Shown here: one piece after another, positions 7,687 to 15,832 of the stretch
Position numbering within the stretch: the first letter of the stretch is position 1
How the letters are laid out: each line of letters opens with the position of its first letter
NCBI GenBank assembly: GCA_964384375.1
Contig: CAYLLN010000023.1
Span: 1 to 64,000 of the forward strand
Origin: CAYLLN01 sp964384375
Lineage (GTDB): Bacteria; Planctomycetota; Planctomycetia; Pirellulales; Pirellulaceae
Direction: 5' to 3'
Length of the DNA stretch: 64,000 bases
Notes under the pieces: model-generated
What the model was told of the DNA's origin: nothing
The model's database searches: none
What the model saw: the letters and a program-made list of their open reading frames with translations, nothing else
Made by a program: the position numbers and the translations under genes

Positions 7687-9132
7687 ATGGATGCCGTCGT
7701 TATTTTTGCCCATAGCCAGCGCGGTGATGCCGAGTTGCGATATTCGCTGCGCAGTTGGGCCGGTGCGATTCCGTGGGTCCGCAAGGTATGGATCTTTGGC
7801 GACCGGCCCGAGTGGCTGAGTGATGACACGGGCGTGATCGAACATGTGCAGCACGAGGTGCTGGCAAAGTTGGGGCGGTGGAAGCTGCCGCTCAAGAACC
7901 ACTTTCTGATGACGTTCCTGGCGTCGCTCATTCCGGGGCTCTCGCAAGAGTTTCTGGCGTTCTCGGACGATTACGTTCTGCTCGAACCAGCAACGCCGGA
8001 CGACTTGCGACGTGTGCGTGTGCTTGAAGACTTAAGCCAGGTCAAGTCGCGTGGGAGCGGACTCTTTAAGGAGGCCTTGTGGCGAACGTACGACACGCTG
8101 CGGCGATTGGGATATGGCGGGCTGAACTTTGAATGCCATGTGCCGCGTTACTATCGCCGGGAGTGGATTTGGGATGCGTACTGCGAGTTGCAGGATTTTG
8201 TGACGGAGGATCGCTACTACGGCCTCTTGGCGGCAACGGCGATCATGAACCACGCGATCAAGCACCACGGCGTGACGGACCTGGTGTGGCTGCACGACGA
8301 GGGGAGGCGGGCGGGATTCTACGGCAAGCAGCCGACGATTGACGAAGTGCGAACGGCGAGCACGGGAAAGACGTTTCTCAGCTTCGACGATGCAGCGTGG
8401 GGGCCAGGGATCGAGCAGTTTCTGGCGGAGCGGTTGGGGGAGCCGTCGAAGTTTGAGAAGGAGTGGCGGGGAGAGATCGAAACAAGGGATGGGCTCATGG
8501 GGCTAACGCCCCACGCTCGCCAGGAAGTTATTCGCCAATCCTCGCCTCGTGGAGAAAATTGGCAGGTTGGAAACCTGCCCCACCTGGCGGCGGCATTTGC
8601 ACGGGCGACGTCGTCACGCGGACAGATGACGCCGGCACAGTACTTTCGCGTCGTGATGGAACTGGCCGGTCGCGGGGCTTGCAAGCTGCTGATCGTCGGC
8701 GCCGGGCGAGATACGGAACTGTATGTGCGAGCGAATGCAGGTGGGCGGACGGTCGTGCTCGAGCGTCATGCTCGCTGGATCGAGCACGTTCGGCACTTGG
8801 GGTGCGAAGTGGTGCAAATCGAGTTCAGCACCCGGCTTTCCCAGCCGGCGCTCGCGCCGTGTGTCCTGCCGCTGGGACTTCCGGACGAGATTGCCGGGCA
8901 AACCTGGGATGTGATTCTTGTGGATGGCCCGGAAGGGCAACAGCCGGATGCTCCCGGGCGGCAGCAGAGCATCTATCTGGCATCGAAGCTGATCGCCGAG
9001 GACGGGACCGTGTTTCTGCACGATGCCGACCGGAAGGCGGAGTTGGCGTTTGCGGCACAGTATTTAGGTGAGGCTGTGGAGCGGTTGGCGGGACCGCCGG
9101 AGCTAGCAGTGTTTGGAGGGGGAGGAAAATAG
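7687..9132 (+). CDS. Fusion of a Stealth-like sugar-phosphate transferase region and a GXMT/IRX15-like (DUF579) domain
   Basis: 481 residues. The N-terminal part (1-~250) has features of Stealth capsule-polysaccharide phosphotransferases: SLRSWAGAIPWVRKVWI, a D-R-P-E-W segment, KNHFLMT and the acidic FLAFSDDYVLL. The C-terminal part (~320-480) resembles the DUF579 glucuronoxylan methyltransferase/IRX15 fold: LLIVGAGRDTELYV, GGRTVVLERHARW, WDVILVDGPEG and APGRQQSIYLAS. Family knowledge suggests polymerisation plus modification of an extracellular polysaccharide. The linker (~265-310) coincides with two palindromic repeats read in frame (8499-8522, 8561-8586), so the fusion may have been formed or lengthened by repeat sequence. 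No other polysaccharide genes are adjacent. Confidence 0.72.
   Translation: MDAVVIFAHSQRGDAELRYSLRSWAGAIPWVRKVWIFGDRPEWLSDDTGVIEHVQHEVLAKLGRWKLPLKNHFLMTFLASLIPGLSQEFLAFSDDYVLLEPATPDDLRRVRVLEDLSQVKSRGSGLFKEALWRTYDTLRRLGYGGLNFECHVPRYYRREWIWDAYCELQDFVTEDRYYGLLAATAIMNHAIKHHGVTDLVWLHDEGRRAGFYGKQPTIDEVRTASTGKTFLSFDDAAWGPGIEQFLAERLGEPSKFEKEWRGEIETRDGLMGLTPHARQEVIRQSSPRGENWQVGNLPHLAAAFARATSSRGQMTPAQYFRVVMELAGRGACKLLIVGAGRDTELYVRANAGGRTVVLERHARWIEHVRHLGCEVVQIEFSTRLSQPALAPCVLPLGLPDEIAGQTWDVILVDGPEGQQPDAPGRQQSIYLASKLIAEDGTVFLHDADRKAELAFAAQYLGEAVERLAGPPELAVFGGGGK
8499..8522. repeat. Short palindrome with CGCTCGCCA tail, copy 2 (inside a gene)
   Basis: GGGGCTAACGCCCC followed by ACGCTCGCCA. It is read in frame in the interdomain linker of the Stealth/GXMT fusion. 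Confidence 0.65.
8561..8586. repeat. GGCAGGTT palindrome inside a gene
   Basis: GGCAGGTTGGAAACCTGCC followed by CCACCT. The reverse complement shares AGGTGGGGCAGG with the palindrome at 32359. Second repeat in the same linker. Confidence 0.6.
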
Positions 9133-9230
9133 GGTTCGGGGTTCAGGAAGGAAACCGTTGGTGCGCGGATTGGTGATCGCTGTTTCCTGACTCCTCTATC
9201 CTCTCAGTGGGCTTACGCCCACCGCTCGCC
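9132..9230. repeat. Inverted 7-bp repeat arms plus CGCTCGCCA palindrome, copy 3
   Basis: Heptamers GGGTTCG, GGGTTCA, GGAAGGA at 9132-9152, and TTTCCTG, ACTCCTC, TATCCTC at 9183-9203 as the opposing arm. The palindrome GTGGGCTTACGCCCAC with CGCTCGCC follows at 9207-9230. Confidence 0.75.
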
Positions 9231-9334
9231 ACTGAAACCTGCCCGCACGCCCTTGCCAATTGTCGCCAATTTGGCACAATACGAGGTTTCCACTTGTGCG
9301 AAACCAGTGCCGTAGTGCGCTTGAGGACTTGGAC

Positions 9335-9991
9335 ATGGCAGACACACTTAACGTCAAGCGCCGCGAGAAGTTAGGGGGCGCAAACAATCGCCGCTTGCGG
9401 CAGACCGGGCAGGTTCCCGCGGTGCTGTATGGGCACGGCGAAGCGAACCTCGTTTTGACCGTTCCCGCCAACGAAATTCACGCGGTCGTCCGGCACGGCG
9501 GCAAGGTCGTTACGCTGGCTGGCGATGCTGCCGAACATGCCCTGATTCGCGCTGTGCAATGGGACGTGTGGGGCAAGGACGTGCTGCACATCGACCTCTT
9601 GCGCGTGTCGGAAAAGGACATGGTCACCACGAAGGTGACGATTGAGCTGAAGGGGACCGCCGTCGGCACGACCGAGGGTGGCGTCGTCGAGCACGTGATG
9701 CACGAGATCGAAATCGAGTGCCCCGCGATGCGCATTCCCGACAAGCTCGTGCTCAACATCACCGACCTGCATTTGAACAAGTCGCTCGATGCGAAGGACG
9801 TGCCGCTGCCCGAGGGGGCGTCGCTCGTCACGGATGCCGAAACGCTGATCGTTCACTGCGTGCCGCCGCACCTTGAGGCGGAGCTGACTGCCGCCGGCGA
9901 GACGGGCGCGATCGAGCCCGAAGTCATCGGTCAGAAGGAAAAGGAAGAGAAGGCGGCGGCCGAGGCGGCCGAGAAGGGGGAGAAGAAGTAG
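9335..9991 (+). CDS. rplY: 50S ribosomal protein L25/Ctc
   Basis: 218 residues from the ATG at 9335, of the long Ctc type: the L25 5S-rRNA-binding domain (residues about 1-95; KRREKLGGANNRRLRQTG, VPAVLYGHGE, VQWDVWGKDVLHIDLLRV) followed by the TL5-like beta domain (GTAVGTTEGGVVEHVMHEIE, then LHLNKSLDAKDVPLPEGA). The C-terminus is a charged Glu/Lys/Ala tail of about 30 residues, common in this lineage. It heads a block with pth, rpsF, ssb and rplI all on the plus strand. Upstream codons of the open frame (from 9260) are not family-like. Confidence 0.96.
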   Translation: MADTLNVKRREKLGGANNRRLRQTGQVPAVLYGHGEANLVLTVPANEIHAVVRHGGKVVTLAGDAAEHALIRAVQWDVWGKDVLHIDLLRVSEKDMVTTKVTIELKGTAVGTTEGGVVEHVMHEIEIECPAMRIPDKLVLNITDLHLNKSLDAKDVPLPEGASLVTDAETLIVHCVPPHLEAELTAAGETGAIEPEVIGQKEKEEKAAAEAAEKGEKK

Positions 9992-10087
9992 CGGCAGCCG
10001 TTACTGCGATCCCTCACCCCCGTCCTCCTTTGTGGGACGAGTATCTTCCGTGGGAAGAGAAGAGACGTGTGGGTGGAAGTTGGCCGT

Positions 10088-10651
10088 ATGAAGTTAATTG
10101 TGGGACTGGGAAATCCGGGAGGGCAATACCAAGGAACGCGGCACAACGTCGGTTTCGAGGTGCTGGCCCTGCTGGCGAAGGAATATGCCGCGGGTGTGAC
10201 GCCCAAGGCGCGGTTTCAGGGAGAGACGCTTGAAGCGACCGTTCGCGGTCACAAGACGCTCCTCCTCACGCCGCTAACGTACATGAATTTGAGCGGGGCC
10301 AGCGTGCTGGCTGCCCGCGACTTTTACAAGATCGAGCACCAGGACATTTTGATCGTCTGCGACGATTTCAACCTGCCGGTGGCGAAACTTCGGTTTCGGG
10401 CCAGCGGGTCGTCGGGAGGACAAAAGGGCCTGGAGGATGTGGTTCGCCGACTGGGGAAGGACGATGTTCCCCGCCTGCGAATTGGCATCGGCCAGCCGCC
10501 GCCGGGACGCGAAGTCACCGGTTACGTGCTGGGCCGGTTCCCGAAGGAAGAACAGGCGGAGATAACCGCCACGATCGCCCGAGCGGCCCAGGGTGCGGCC
10601 GATTGGGTCGAACACGACCTGAAACACTGTATGAATCAATACAACGCGTGA
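10088..10651 (+). CDS. pth: Peptidyl-tRNA hydrolase
   Basis: 187 residues from the ATG at 10088. It cleaves peptidyl-tRNA released from stalled ribosomes. Signature stretches are LIVGLGNPGGQYQGTRHNVG (catalytic His in the RHNVG segment), TPLTYMNLSGASV, ILIVCDDFNLPVAKLR with the catalytic Asp, and GSSGGQKGLEDVV; the C-terminal lid has GREVTGYVLGRF. Length is normal for bacterial Pth. It lies 96 bases after rplY, the usual ctc-pth arrangement. Confidence 0.97.
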   Translation: MKLIVGLGNPGGQYQGTRHNVGFEVLALLAKEYAAGVTPKARFQGETLEATVRGHKTLLLTPLTYMNLSGASVLAARDFYKIEHQDILIVCDDFNLPVAKLRFRASGSSGGQKGLEDVVRRLGKDDVPRLRIGIGQPPPGREVTGYVLGRFPKEEQAEITATIARAAQGAADWVEHDLKHCMNQYNA

Positions 10652-10768
10652 CGGCGAACACCGTCTAGGCGCCGCGGGCAATGGAGCCCGCGACCATCGC
10701 CAGCCAGGCAACCGCCTGTGGCCGGCGGCGCCCGGCAAGCCAGCACGCTAGTGCGAGGAGAATGCAAC

Positions 10769-11191
10769 TTGGCTCAGAATGTTTACGAAACGATGGTGAT
10801 CCTGGACAGCAATAAATACGCCCAGGATCCCAATGGCCTGGCCGGGCTCGTTCCCGGTCTCATCGGCAAGTGCGGCGGCGACGTGCTCGTCAGCCGGTTG
10901 TGGAACGAACAGAAGCTGGCCTATCCGATCGACGGCCACAAGAAAGGGACGTACTGGCTCACCTACTTCCGGCTGGACAGCCAGAAGCTGAGCGAGTTCA
11001 CCCGCGAACTGCGGATTTCGGAAGTGATCATGCGGCACATGACGCTCAAGGTCGAACCGCGACTGGTGGACGCTCTGATCGAGCACGCCAAGACCGGCGG
11101 CAAGGCCAAGACGGTTGAATCCGACGCACCGCAACCGGCTCACACGGCCCGGGCGCTGGCGATGGAAGTGCCGGAAGAGGCAGGGAACTAG
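10769..11191 (+). CDS. rpsF: 30S ribosomal protein S6
   Basis: 140 residues. The start chosen is TTG at 10769: GAGGAG at 10755-10760 lies eight bases upstream, and the family-like sequence AQNVYETMVILDSNKY begins at the next codon. The ATG at 10762 is out of frame. Other S6 features are the WNEQKLAYPIDGHKKGTYWL segment and FTRELRISEVIMRHMTLKVE. The C-terminus extends about 30 residues beyond the core, ending in a Pro/Ala/Glu-rich tail. It binds S18 and 16S rRNA. It is followed by ssb, as is common. Confidence 0.95.
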   Translation: MAQNVYETMVILDSNKYAQDPNGLAGLVPGLIGKCGGDVLVSRLWNEQKLAYPIDGHKKGTYWLTYFRLDSQKLSEFTRELRISEVIMRHMTLKVEPRLVDALIEHAKTGGKAKTVESDAPQPAHTARALAMEVPEEAGN

Positions 11192-11332
11192 CGGGTAGGG
11201 AATTCGCAGTACGAGCAGTAAAACTGGGCAACTTGCGGCGACCTGTCGCATTCGATACGCTGCACGGCGTGTGACGCTTGTTCACTCCCTGCCGCCCCAC
11301 ATTTTCCTGCCGCACAGTTTGAGGACTTCGTC

Positions 11333-11857
11333 ATGGCAAGCTTCAACCGAGTCATCCTGCTGGGCAATATCACGCGCGATATTGAGGTGAAGTATTTGCA
11401 GAGTGGGACCGCGGTGACGGAGATCGGCTTGGCGGTGAACGAGCGGTACAAGAACCAAAGCGGCGAATGGGTCGAGGATGTCGTGTTCGTCGATGTGACA
11501 CTCTGGGGCCGCACCGCCGAAATCGCATCGGAGTATCTCGGCAAAGGTTCGCCCGTGCTGATCGAAGGGCGACTGAAACTCGACCGCTGGGAGAAAGACG
11601 GCCAGAAACACTCGAAGCTCCGCGTGACCGGTGAACGGATGCAGATGGTCGGCGCCAAGGGCGAACGCCAAGGCCAGGGTGGCCAAGGGGGCCGCGGCGG
11701 TGGAGGAGGAGGCGGTGGCCCGCCACAGTACGACGACAGTGGCGACTTTGGCGAATCGTCCGGCCCACCTTCGGCCAGTTCACAGGGACGAGGCCCGGTA
11801 CGCAGCAGTGCTCCTGCTGCACCGCCGCCGCCGACCGGAGATGACATTCCGTTTTAA
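11333..11857 (+). CDS. ssb: Single-stranded DNA-binding protein
   Basis: 174 residues. The OB-fold occupies about residues 1-110 (MASFNRVILLGNITRDIEVK, FVDVTLWGRTAEIASEYLGK, GSPVLIEGRLKLDRWE). A glycine-rich linker (GGQGGRGGGGGGGG) and the acidic, aromatic tail motif DDIPF complete the standard layout; the DDIPF end recruits replication and repair partners. It lies between rpsF and rplI. The next intergenic gap carries paired heptamer repeats. Confidence 0.97.
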   Translation: MASFNRVILLGNITRDIEVKYLQSGTAVTEIGLAVNERYKNQSGEWVEDVVFVDVTLWGRTAEIASEYLGKGSPVLIEGRLKLDRWEKDGQKHSKLRVTGERMQMVGAKGERQGQGGQGGRGGGGGGGGPPQYDDSGDFGESSGPPSASSQGRGPVRSSAPAAPPPPTGDDIPF

Positions 11858-11860
11858 GCG

Positions 11861-11936
11861 GGGATTGGGACTCGGGGTTCGGGGTTGAGAGGCGATTAAC
11901 TTCCTTTCAGCCCCGAATCCCCAGCACCGAGCCCCT
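11861..11936. repeat. Inverted pair of 7-bp repeat tracts
   Basis: Left arm GGGATTG, GGACTCG, GGGTTCG, GGGTTGA (11861-11888). Right arm AGCCCCG, AATCCCC, AGCACCG, AGCCCCT (11909-11936). The arms can pair into an imperfect hairpin just after ssb. Confidence 0.82.
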
Positions 11937-11977
11937 GACAATAAAGTCAATCAAATACAACACACACGCATTTTCCC

Positions 11978-12607
11978 ATGACCACCAAATCCAAACGCGC
12001 CAGCAAGCACGGCCAATTCCACGCTCTCCCCAAAGGCCCGACCGGCGGCGTGCAGCTATTGCTCATTCAATCGGTCGATCACCTCGGCAAGCAGGGGGAT
12101 GTCGTGCAGGTGAAGCGCGGCTACGCCCTCAACTACTTGTTGCCACAGGGCCTCGCGACGATTGCAACGGGCCACCACAAGCGGATGGTCGAGAAGCACA
12201 AGGCCCGCCTGCAGGAGATTGAGAAGGCCCGCCTCGCCTCGCTCCGCCAACTGGCCGAGCTGATTGCCAAGCAGAGCATCACGATCGAGGCGAATGCCAA
12301 CGACGAAGGTCACCTTTACGGCAGCGTCAACGCGAACGAAATCGCGGCCGCTCTCAAGGGGGCCGGCTTTCACATCACCACCGACCAGGTGCGACTGGAA
12401 GGTGTGCTCAAGGAACTTGGCCTGTACACGGTCAAGATTCACCTGCACGCCGAGATCGAGGCGGAACTCAAGGTCTGGGTCGTGCCGACAGTGACTGGCG
12501 ACGAGAAGCCGGCCGAAAAGACCGACAAGCCGGCCGCCGACAAAGCCGCGAAGCCCACTGCTGCCGAAAAGGCTGGTAAGGCTGAAGAGAAGCCGGCAAA
12601 GAAGTAG
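11978..12607 (+). CDS. rplI: 50S ribosomal protein L9
   Basis: 209 residues. The N-terminal rRNA-binding domain reads VQLLLIQSVDHLGKQGDVVQ, VKRGYALNYLLPQGLA; a long helix (HKARLQEIEKARLASLRQLA) connects to the C-terminal domain (GHLYGSVNANEIAAALK, YTVKIHLHAEIEAELKVWVV). It is longer than the usual ~150 residues because of an N-terminal extension of about 20 residues and a lysine/alanine-rich tail of about 40 residues after VVPTV. It ends the translation block. Confidence 0.96.
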   Translation: MTTKSKRASKHGQFHALPKGPTGGVQLLLIQSVDHLGKQGDVVQVKRGYALNYLLPQGLATIATGHHKRMVEKHKARLQEIEKARLASLRQLAELIAKQSITIEANANDEGHLYGSVNANEIAAALKGAGFHITTDQVRLEGVLKELGLYTVKIHLHAEIEAELKVWVVPTVTGDEKPAEKTDKPAADKAAKPTAAEKAGKAEEKPAKK

Positions 12608-12837
12608 CCGGTGTATCTGTGAACGCGCGGGTTGGCCCTCGACAATCGCCACGCGGTGATCGAGCCAATCGCGTCCCACACTACGGCTGAAAGCCAGCAC
12701 CGCCTGATTGGCGTTCTGGAGCCGCTTTCGCGCTGCTCGCCAGGTAAGCTCCGGTGCGTGGCTGATTCCTTGACCATTCTGATCGTTCGTTGAACAATCA
12801 AAGGAGAGCCCCCGGGTCAACCTTTGGAATAGCAACC

Positions 12838-14460
12838 ATGCCTATCATTCGCTGGACTGCGCTCCTTCGCGGGACCGCGCGGTGGAGCTTCGCGTGGTTC
12901 GGCCTCTGCGCTTGGATTTCCTGTTTCTTGGCATGTACCGGGCAGGGGCACAGCGAGACGGATGCCGCCCTCGCAAGGCCGATCTCCGCAGAAGCGTCAA
13001 CGACCCAACCGACGACAGTAGGCGAAGGCGAACCGACCAAGGGAGGCGAACTGACGAAGGCCAAGATCCAGCGCATCCAGCGGTTTTGCGGAGACTGCCA
13101 TCCGCTGCCTATGGCCAAGTCGTTTCCAAAATCCAACTGGGAGAAGGAGGTTCAGCAGGGGTTTAACTTCTACCACGACTCCAAGCGAACCGACCTCGAA
13201 GTCCCGGAATTCGAAGATACCGTTTCGTACTTTCGCGAAGCCGCGCCGGAAAAGGTCATCGTCCCGCGGGCCGATGGGATGAAGCCAGCGCCATCTCCCG
13301 TCCGCTTTGTTTCGGGGAAAGCTGTCGCAACCGGTGAGGTAGGTCCGTTCACCGCACATCTCGTCTGGGACAACGCTTCCAAGTCGCTCCTGCACACCGA
13401 CATGCTCGGAGGGACGCTACGCCAGTGGACGCCGAATCCAGATTCCAAAGCCGAGATGGAGGGGGCGGATGAGCTGATTGGCACGGGCCGGAGTATTTGT
13501 CGGGTCCATTTGTGCGATTGGAATCAGGACGGACGACAGGACTACCTGGTCGGCGACCTCGGGACTTTTACCGTCGGTGACCATCACTACGGAAGCGTTG
13601 CCTTGCATCTTGCTCTTGAGGCGGGCGGATATAAGAAAGTGTTGCTGGCGGAGAACCTCGCCCGCGTGGTGGAAGCGAAACCATTCGACTACGACGATGA
13701 TGGCGACTTGGACGTTCTCGTTGCCGAATTCGGCTGGCGAACGACAGGTAGTTTGAAGCTGCTGCGAAACGTCGGTGGGACCGCCGACGAGCCGCAAATG
13801 AACGTCGAGGTGCTCGATCCTCGGCATGGTTGCTTGGGGATTGAGATTGCAGATTTGGATGGAGATTCCAAGCAGGACTTTGTCGTGGCTTACGGGCAAG
13901 AATTTGAATCAGTGGAAGCCTATTTGAATCGCGGTGCGGGCAAGTTCGAGAAGCAATTGCTACTCAAGCTTCCCGATCCGTCATTCAATTCGAGTGCGTT
14001 TCAAGTCGTCGATGTCGATCGGGACGGGTTACTCGACATCGTTCACGTTTGCGGCGACATCATGGACACTTATATTCCCAAGCCGTTTCACGGTCTGCGG
14101 GTGATCAAAAACCAGGGCAATGGCAAATGGGAAGAACACGATCTGGGGTTGCTGATCGGTGCGCTGCAATCGACGGTTGCCGATTTTGACGGCGATGGCG
14201 ATCTCGACATTGCGGCCGTTGGCCTCTTTCAGTTTCCGACGGCGAATGATCCTGGTGCGTTCGATTCAATTTGCTGGTGGGAGCAGCAGGACAATCTGCA
14301 GTTTACGCGGCATTCGATCGAGCGCGACCATTGCTCGCACGCCGCTTGCACGTCGGCAGACGTGAATGGCGATGGACGAATCGACCTGATTGTCGGTGAG
14401 TGCCGGGATGCCGTGGACAAGGCCGCCTTTCGAGTCTTTCTGAATCTACCGTCCGAGTAA
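12838..14460 (+). CDS. Secreted FG-GAP/VCBS repeat protein with one haem-binding CxxCH
   Basis: 540 residues from the ATG at 12838, which starts a plausible signal sequence ending near a lipobox-like ISCFLACTG (possible lipoprotein). A single CGDCH motif at about residues 84-88 lies in a short cytochrome-c-like helix region (KIQRIQRFCGDCHPLP). From about residue 220 there are FG-GAP-type beta-propeller repeats with calcium-loop motifs: DWNQDGRQDYLVGD, DYDDDGDLDVLVAE, DLDGDSKQDFVVAY, DVDRDGLLDIVHV, DFDGDGDLDIAAVG and DVNGDGRIDLIVGE. This matches a planctomycete/verrucomicrobial family of putative periplasmic haem propellers of unknown substrate. No operon partner is evident. Confidence 0.82.
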   Translation: MPIIRWTALLRGTARWSFAWFGLCAWISCFLACTGQGHSETDAALARPISAEASTTQPTTVGEGEPTKGGELTKAKIQRIQRFCGDCHPLPMAKSFPKSNWEKEVQQGFNFYHDSKRTDLEVPEFEDTVSYFREAAPEKVIVPRADGMKPAPSPVRFVSGKAVATGEVGPFTAHLVWDNASKSLLHTDMLGGTLRQWTPNPDSKAEMEGADELIGTGRSICRVHLCDWNQDGRQDYLVGDLGTFTVGDHHYGSVALHLALEAGGYKKVLLAENLARVVEAKPFDYDDDGDLDVLVAEFGWRTTGSLKLLRNVGGTADEPQMNVEVLDPRHGCLGIEIADLDGDSKQDFVVAYGQEFESVEAYLNRGAGKFEKQLLLKLPDPSFNSSAFQVVDVDRDGLLDIVHVCGDIMDTYIPKPFHGLRVIKNQGNGKWEEHDLGLLIGALQSTVADFDGDGDLDIAAVGLFQFPTANDPGAFDSICWWEQQDNLQFTRHSIERDHCSHAACTSADVNGDGRIDLIVGECRDAVDKAAFRVFLNLPSE

Positions 14461-14781
14461 CGGGAAGCGACCGTACCAATCGACGAGGGTATTCGGTCAG
14501 GCAGCCCATCGGCAATCGGCTTGGACCACGCAGCGTCAACAGTTTGCTCTCGCAAGATCGTTGACGAGAATCGCCGCAAGCCGACACGGACAGAAAAGTG
14601 GAAGCACCAGGACGCCCATCGAACATTTTGCGGATGGCGCTCGATCATGGCGACCAACCGAATTTCGCCATGTCCTTTTGGCAGATGGCGATCGTCTCGC
14701 GCAACAGCCACGCCACTTTATGAACTAACGTTCCCAAAACTCCGGCGCCGGCAATTTGTCCCGGCCACTCCGTGGCGACGC
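14461..14781. other. Intergenic region, nothing recognised
   Basis: About 320 bases between the FG-GAP gene and a minus-strand terminator. Open frames on either strand match nothing I recognise. Confidence 0.4.
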
Positions 14782-14817
14782 AAAAAAATCGGGCGTCAGC
14801 CGTCGCCGACGCCCGAT
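14782..14817 (-). terminator. Rho-independent terminator for the gene at 14855-15334
   Basis: On the minus strand a 10-bp stem (ATCGGGCGTC/GACGCCCGAT) is followed by seven T residues. It begins 38 bases past the stop of the minus-strand gene. Confidence 0.8.
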
Positions 14818-14854
14818 TCACACGGATGGAAGTTTCAATCAGTGGGTGTATGGA

Positions 14855-15334
14855 TTACCGCCGAAGCGAGCGAGCTTTGGCAGGTGTGGGTGAGCCAATC
14901 GGTTCGACGGCCGAGGTTCTGCGAATCACCGAACGGGGCGTCACGATAGCCGCTGGTTCGGCTGTCGGAACCGGTGGGGGCGGCACAACGCTTTCGCCCG
15001 CGGCCTGGCCGGGGACGTTGTACGAGAAGTGCGAGGTCGGCTCGTGCAGGCCGGCATGCCACGGGTAGTCGAAGTAGTGCCGGTAGTTGTACGCGCTGCG
15101 GTAGTAGTAACCGTGGAAGGCTGGATAGCGGTGCATGAACCGCGAACTGGCGTAGCAGCCGAACGACGGGTTGTAGCAGCTTTGGGGCATCGGGCCGAGG
15201 CAGCCGCCGTGCTGTCCGTGCAGGTGGCCGTGACCTCCGTCAGCGCACGCTTCGCACGCGCCGCCGTAGGAGAGTTCGCCGCCGTATCCGCCTCCCCCTG
15301 CCAGGGCCATCACCGTCAGCACGATCGCATTCAT
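14855..15334 (-). CDS. Small secreted Gly/Tyr/His-rich protein
   Basis: 159 residues from the ATG at 15334, where a short hydrophobic segment starts (MNAIVLTVMALAGGGGYGG); codons upstream in the same frame look non-coding. A cysteine-containing Gly/His-rich stretch (GGACEACADGGHGHLHGQHG, then C-L-G and S-C-Y-N-P-S-F-G-C-Y) is followed by a Tyr-rich block (FHGYYYRSAYNYRHYFDY) and a proline-rich tail. Such proteins are common in planctomycete envelopes, with no known activity. The His and Cys content could bind metal. A strong terminator follows. Confidence 0.62.
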   Translation of the reverse strand: MNAIVLTVMALAGGGGYGGELSYGGACEACADGGHGHLHGQHGGCLGPMPQSCYNPSFGCYASSRFMHRYPAFHGYYYRSAYNYRHYFDYPWHAGLHEPTSHFSYNVPGQAAGESVVPPPPVPTAEPAAIVTPRSVIRRTSAVEPIGSPTPAKARSLRR

Positions 15335-15539
15335 TGCGGCACTACTCCCGAATTGGCTTGCGACAGGTCGGGGGCGAGTGCCGGTGTGGCAGGTACGACC
15401 CCGATAAACAGCATCGGCGGCGGCGGACGGAGTATCGAGTTTCCTCGGCACCACCGGCACAGTCGGCACGCGCGGCAGGGCTTTGCCAGGCGGCAGAGTT
15501 TGACATTCGGTGCCACGCTGACATGCACAGTCAATGGAA

Positions 15540-15616
15540 CCGCGGATTTCGCGGAGGACGCGGATGAGAAACCTTATAAGCCTGCCGCTTTATCCGCGCG
15601 ATCAGCGACATCCGCC
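15540..15616. repeat. Inverted pair of 9-bp repeat tracts (GCGGAT family)
   Basis: Left arm CCGCGGATT, TCGCGGAGG, ACGCGGATG (15540-15566). Right arm TTATCCGCG, CGATCAGCG, ACATCCGCC (15590-15616). Strict 9-bp period. Confidence 0.8.
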
Positions 15617-15832
15617 GTTCTTTCCGTTCTCCCCCGCGATTGCAGCTAGCACTGCCAGCGTCCGTACCGTCGTTAAAGTCTGCGTACTCGGCCGCGTTTC
15701 ACGACGAATTCAAAACGCTAAGCCGCTTTGGCGCTAGTTCAGTTTTCCTGCCCAACTAGCGTGAAATTTGTGCCTGTTCTGCGGCCGCACGCGCCGCGGA
15801 GGGCCTATCTTTTCCCTGTGGTGACGGCGGCC

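Noticed and set aside
12608..12837. Minus-strand frame opposite the rplI-FG-GAP intergenic region that looked protein-like
   Set aside because: It continues antisense into rplI, has no ribosome site, and matches no family I know.
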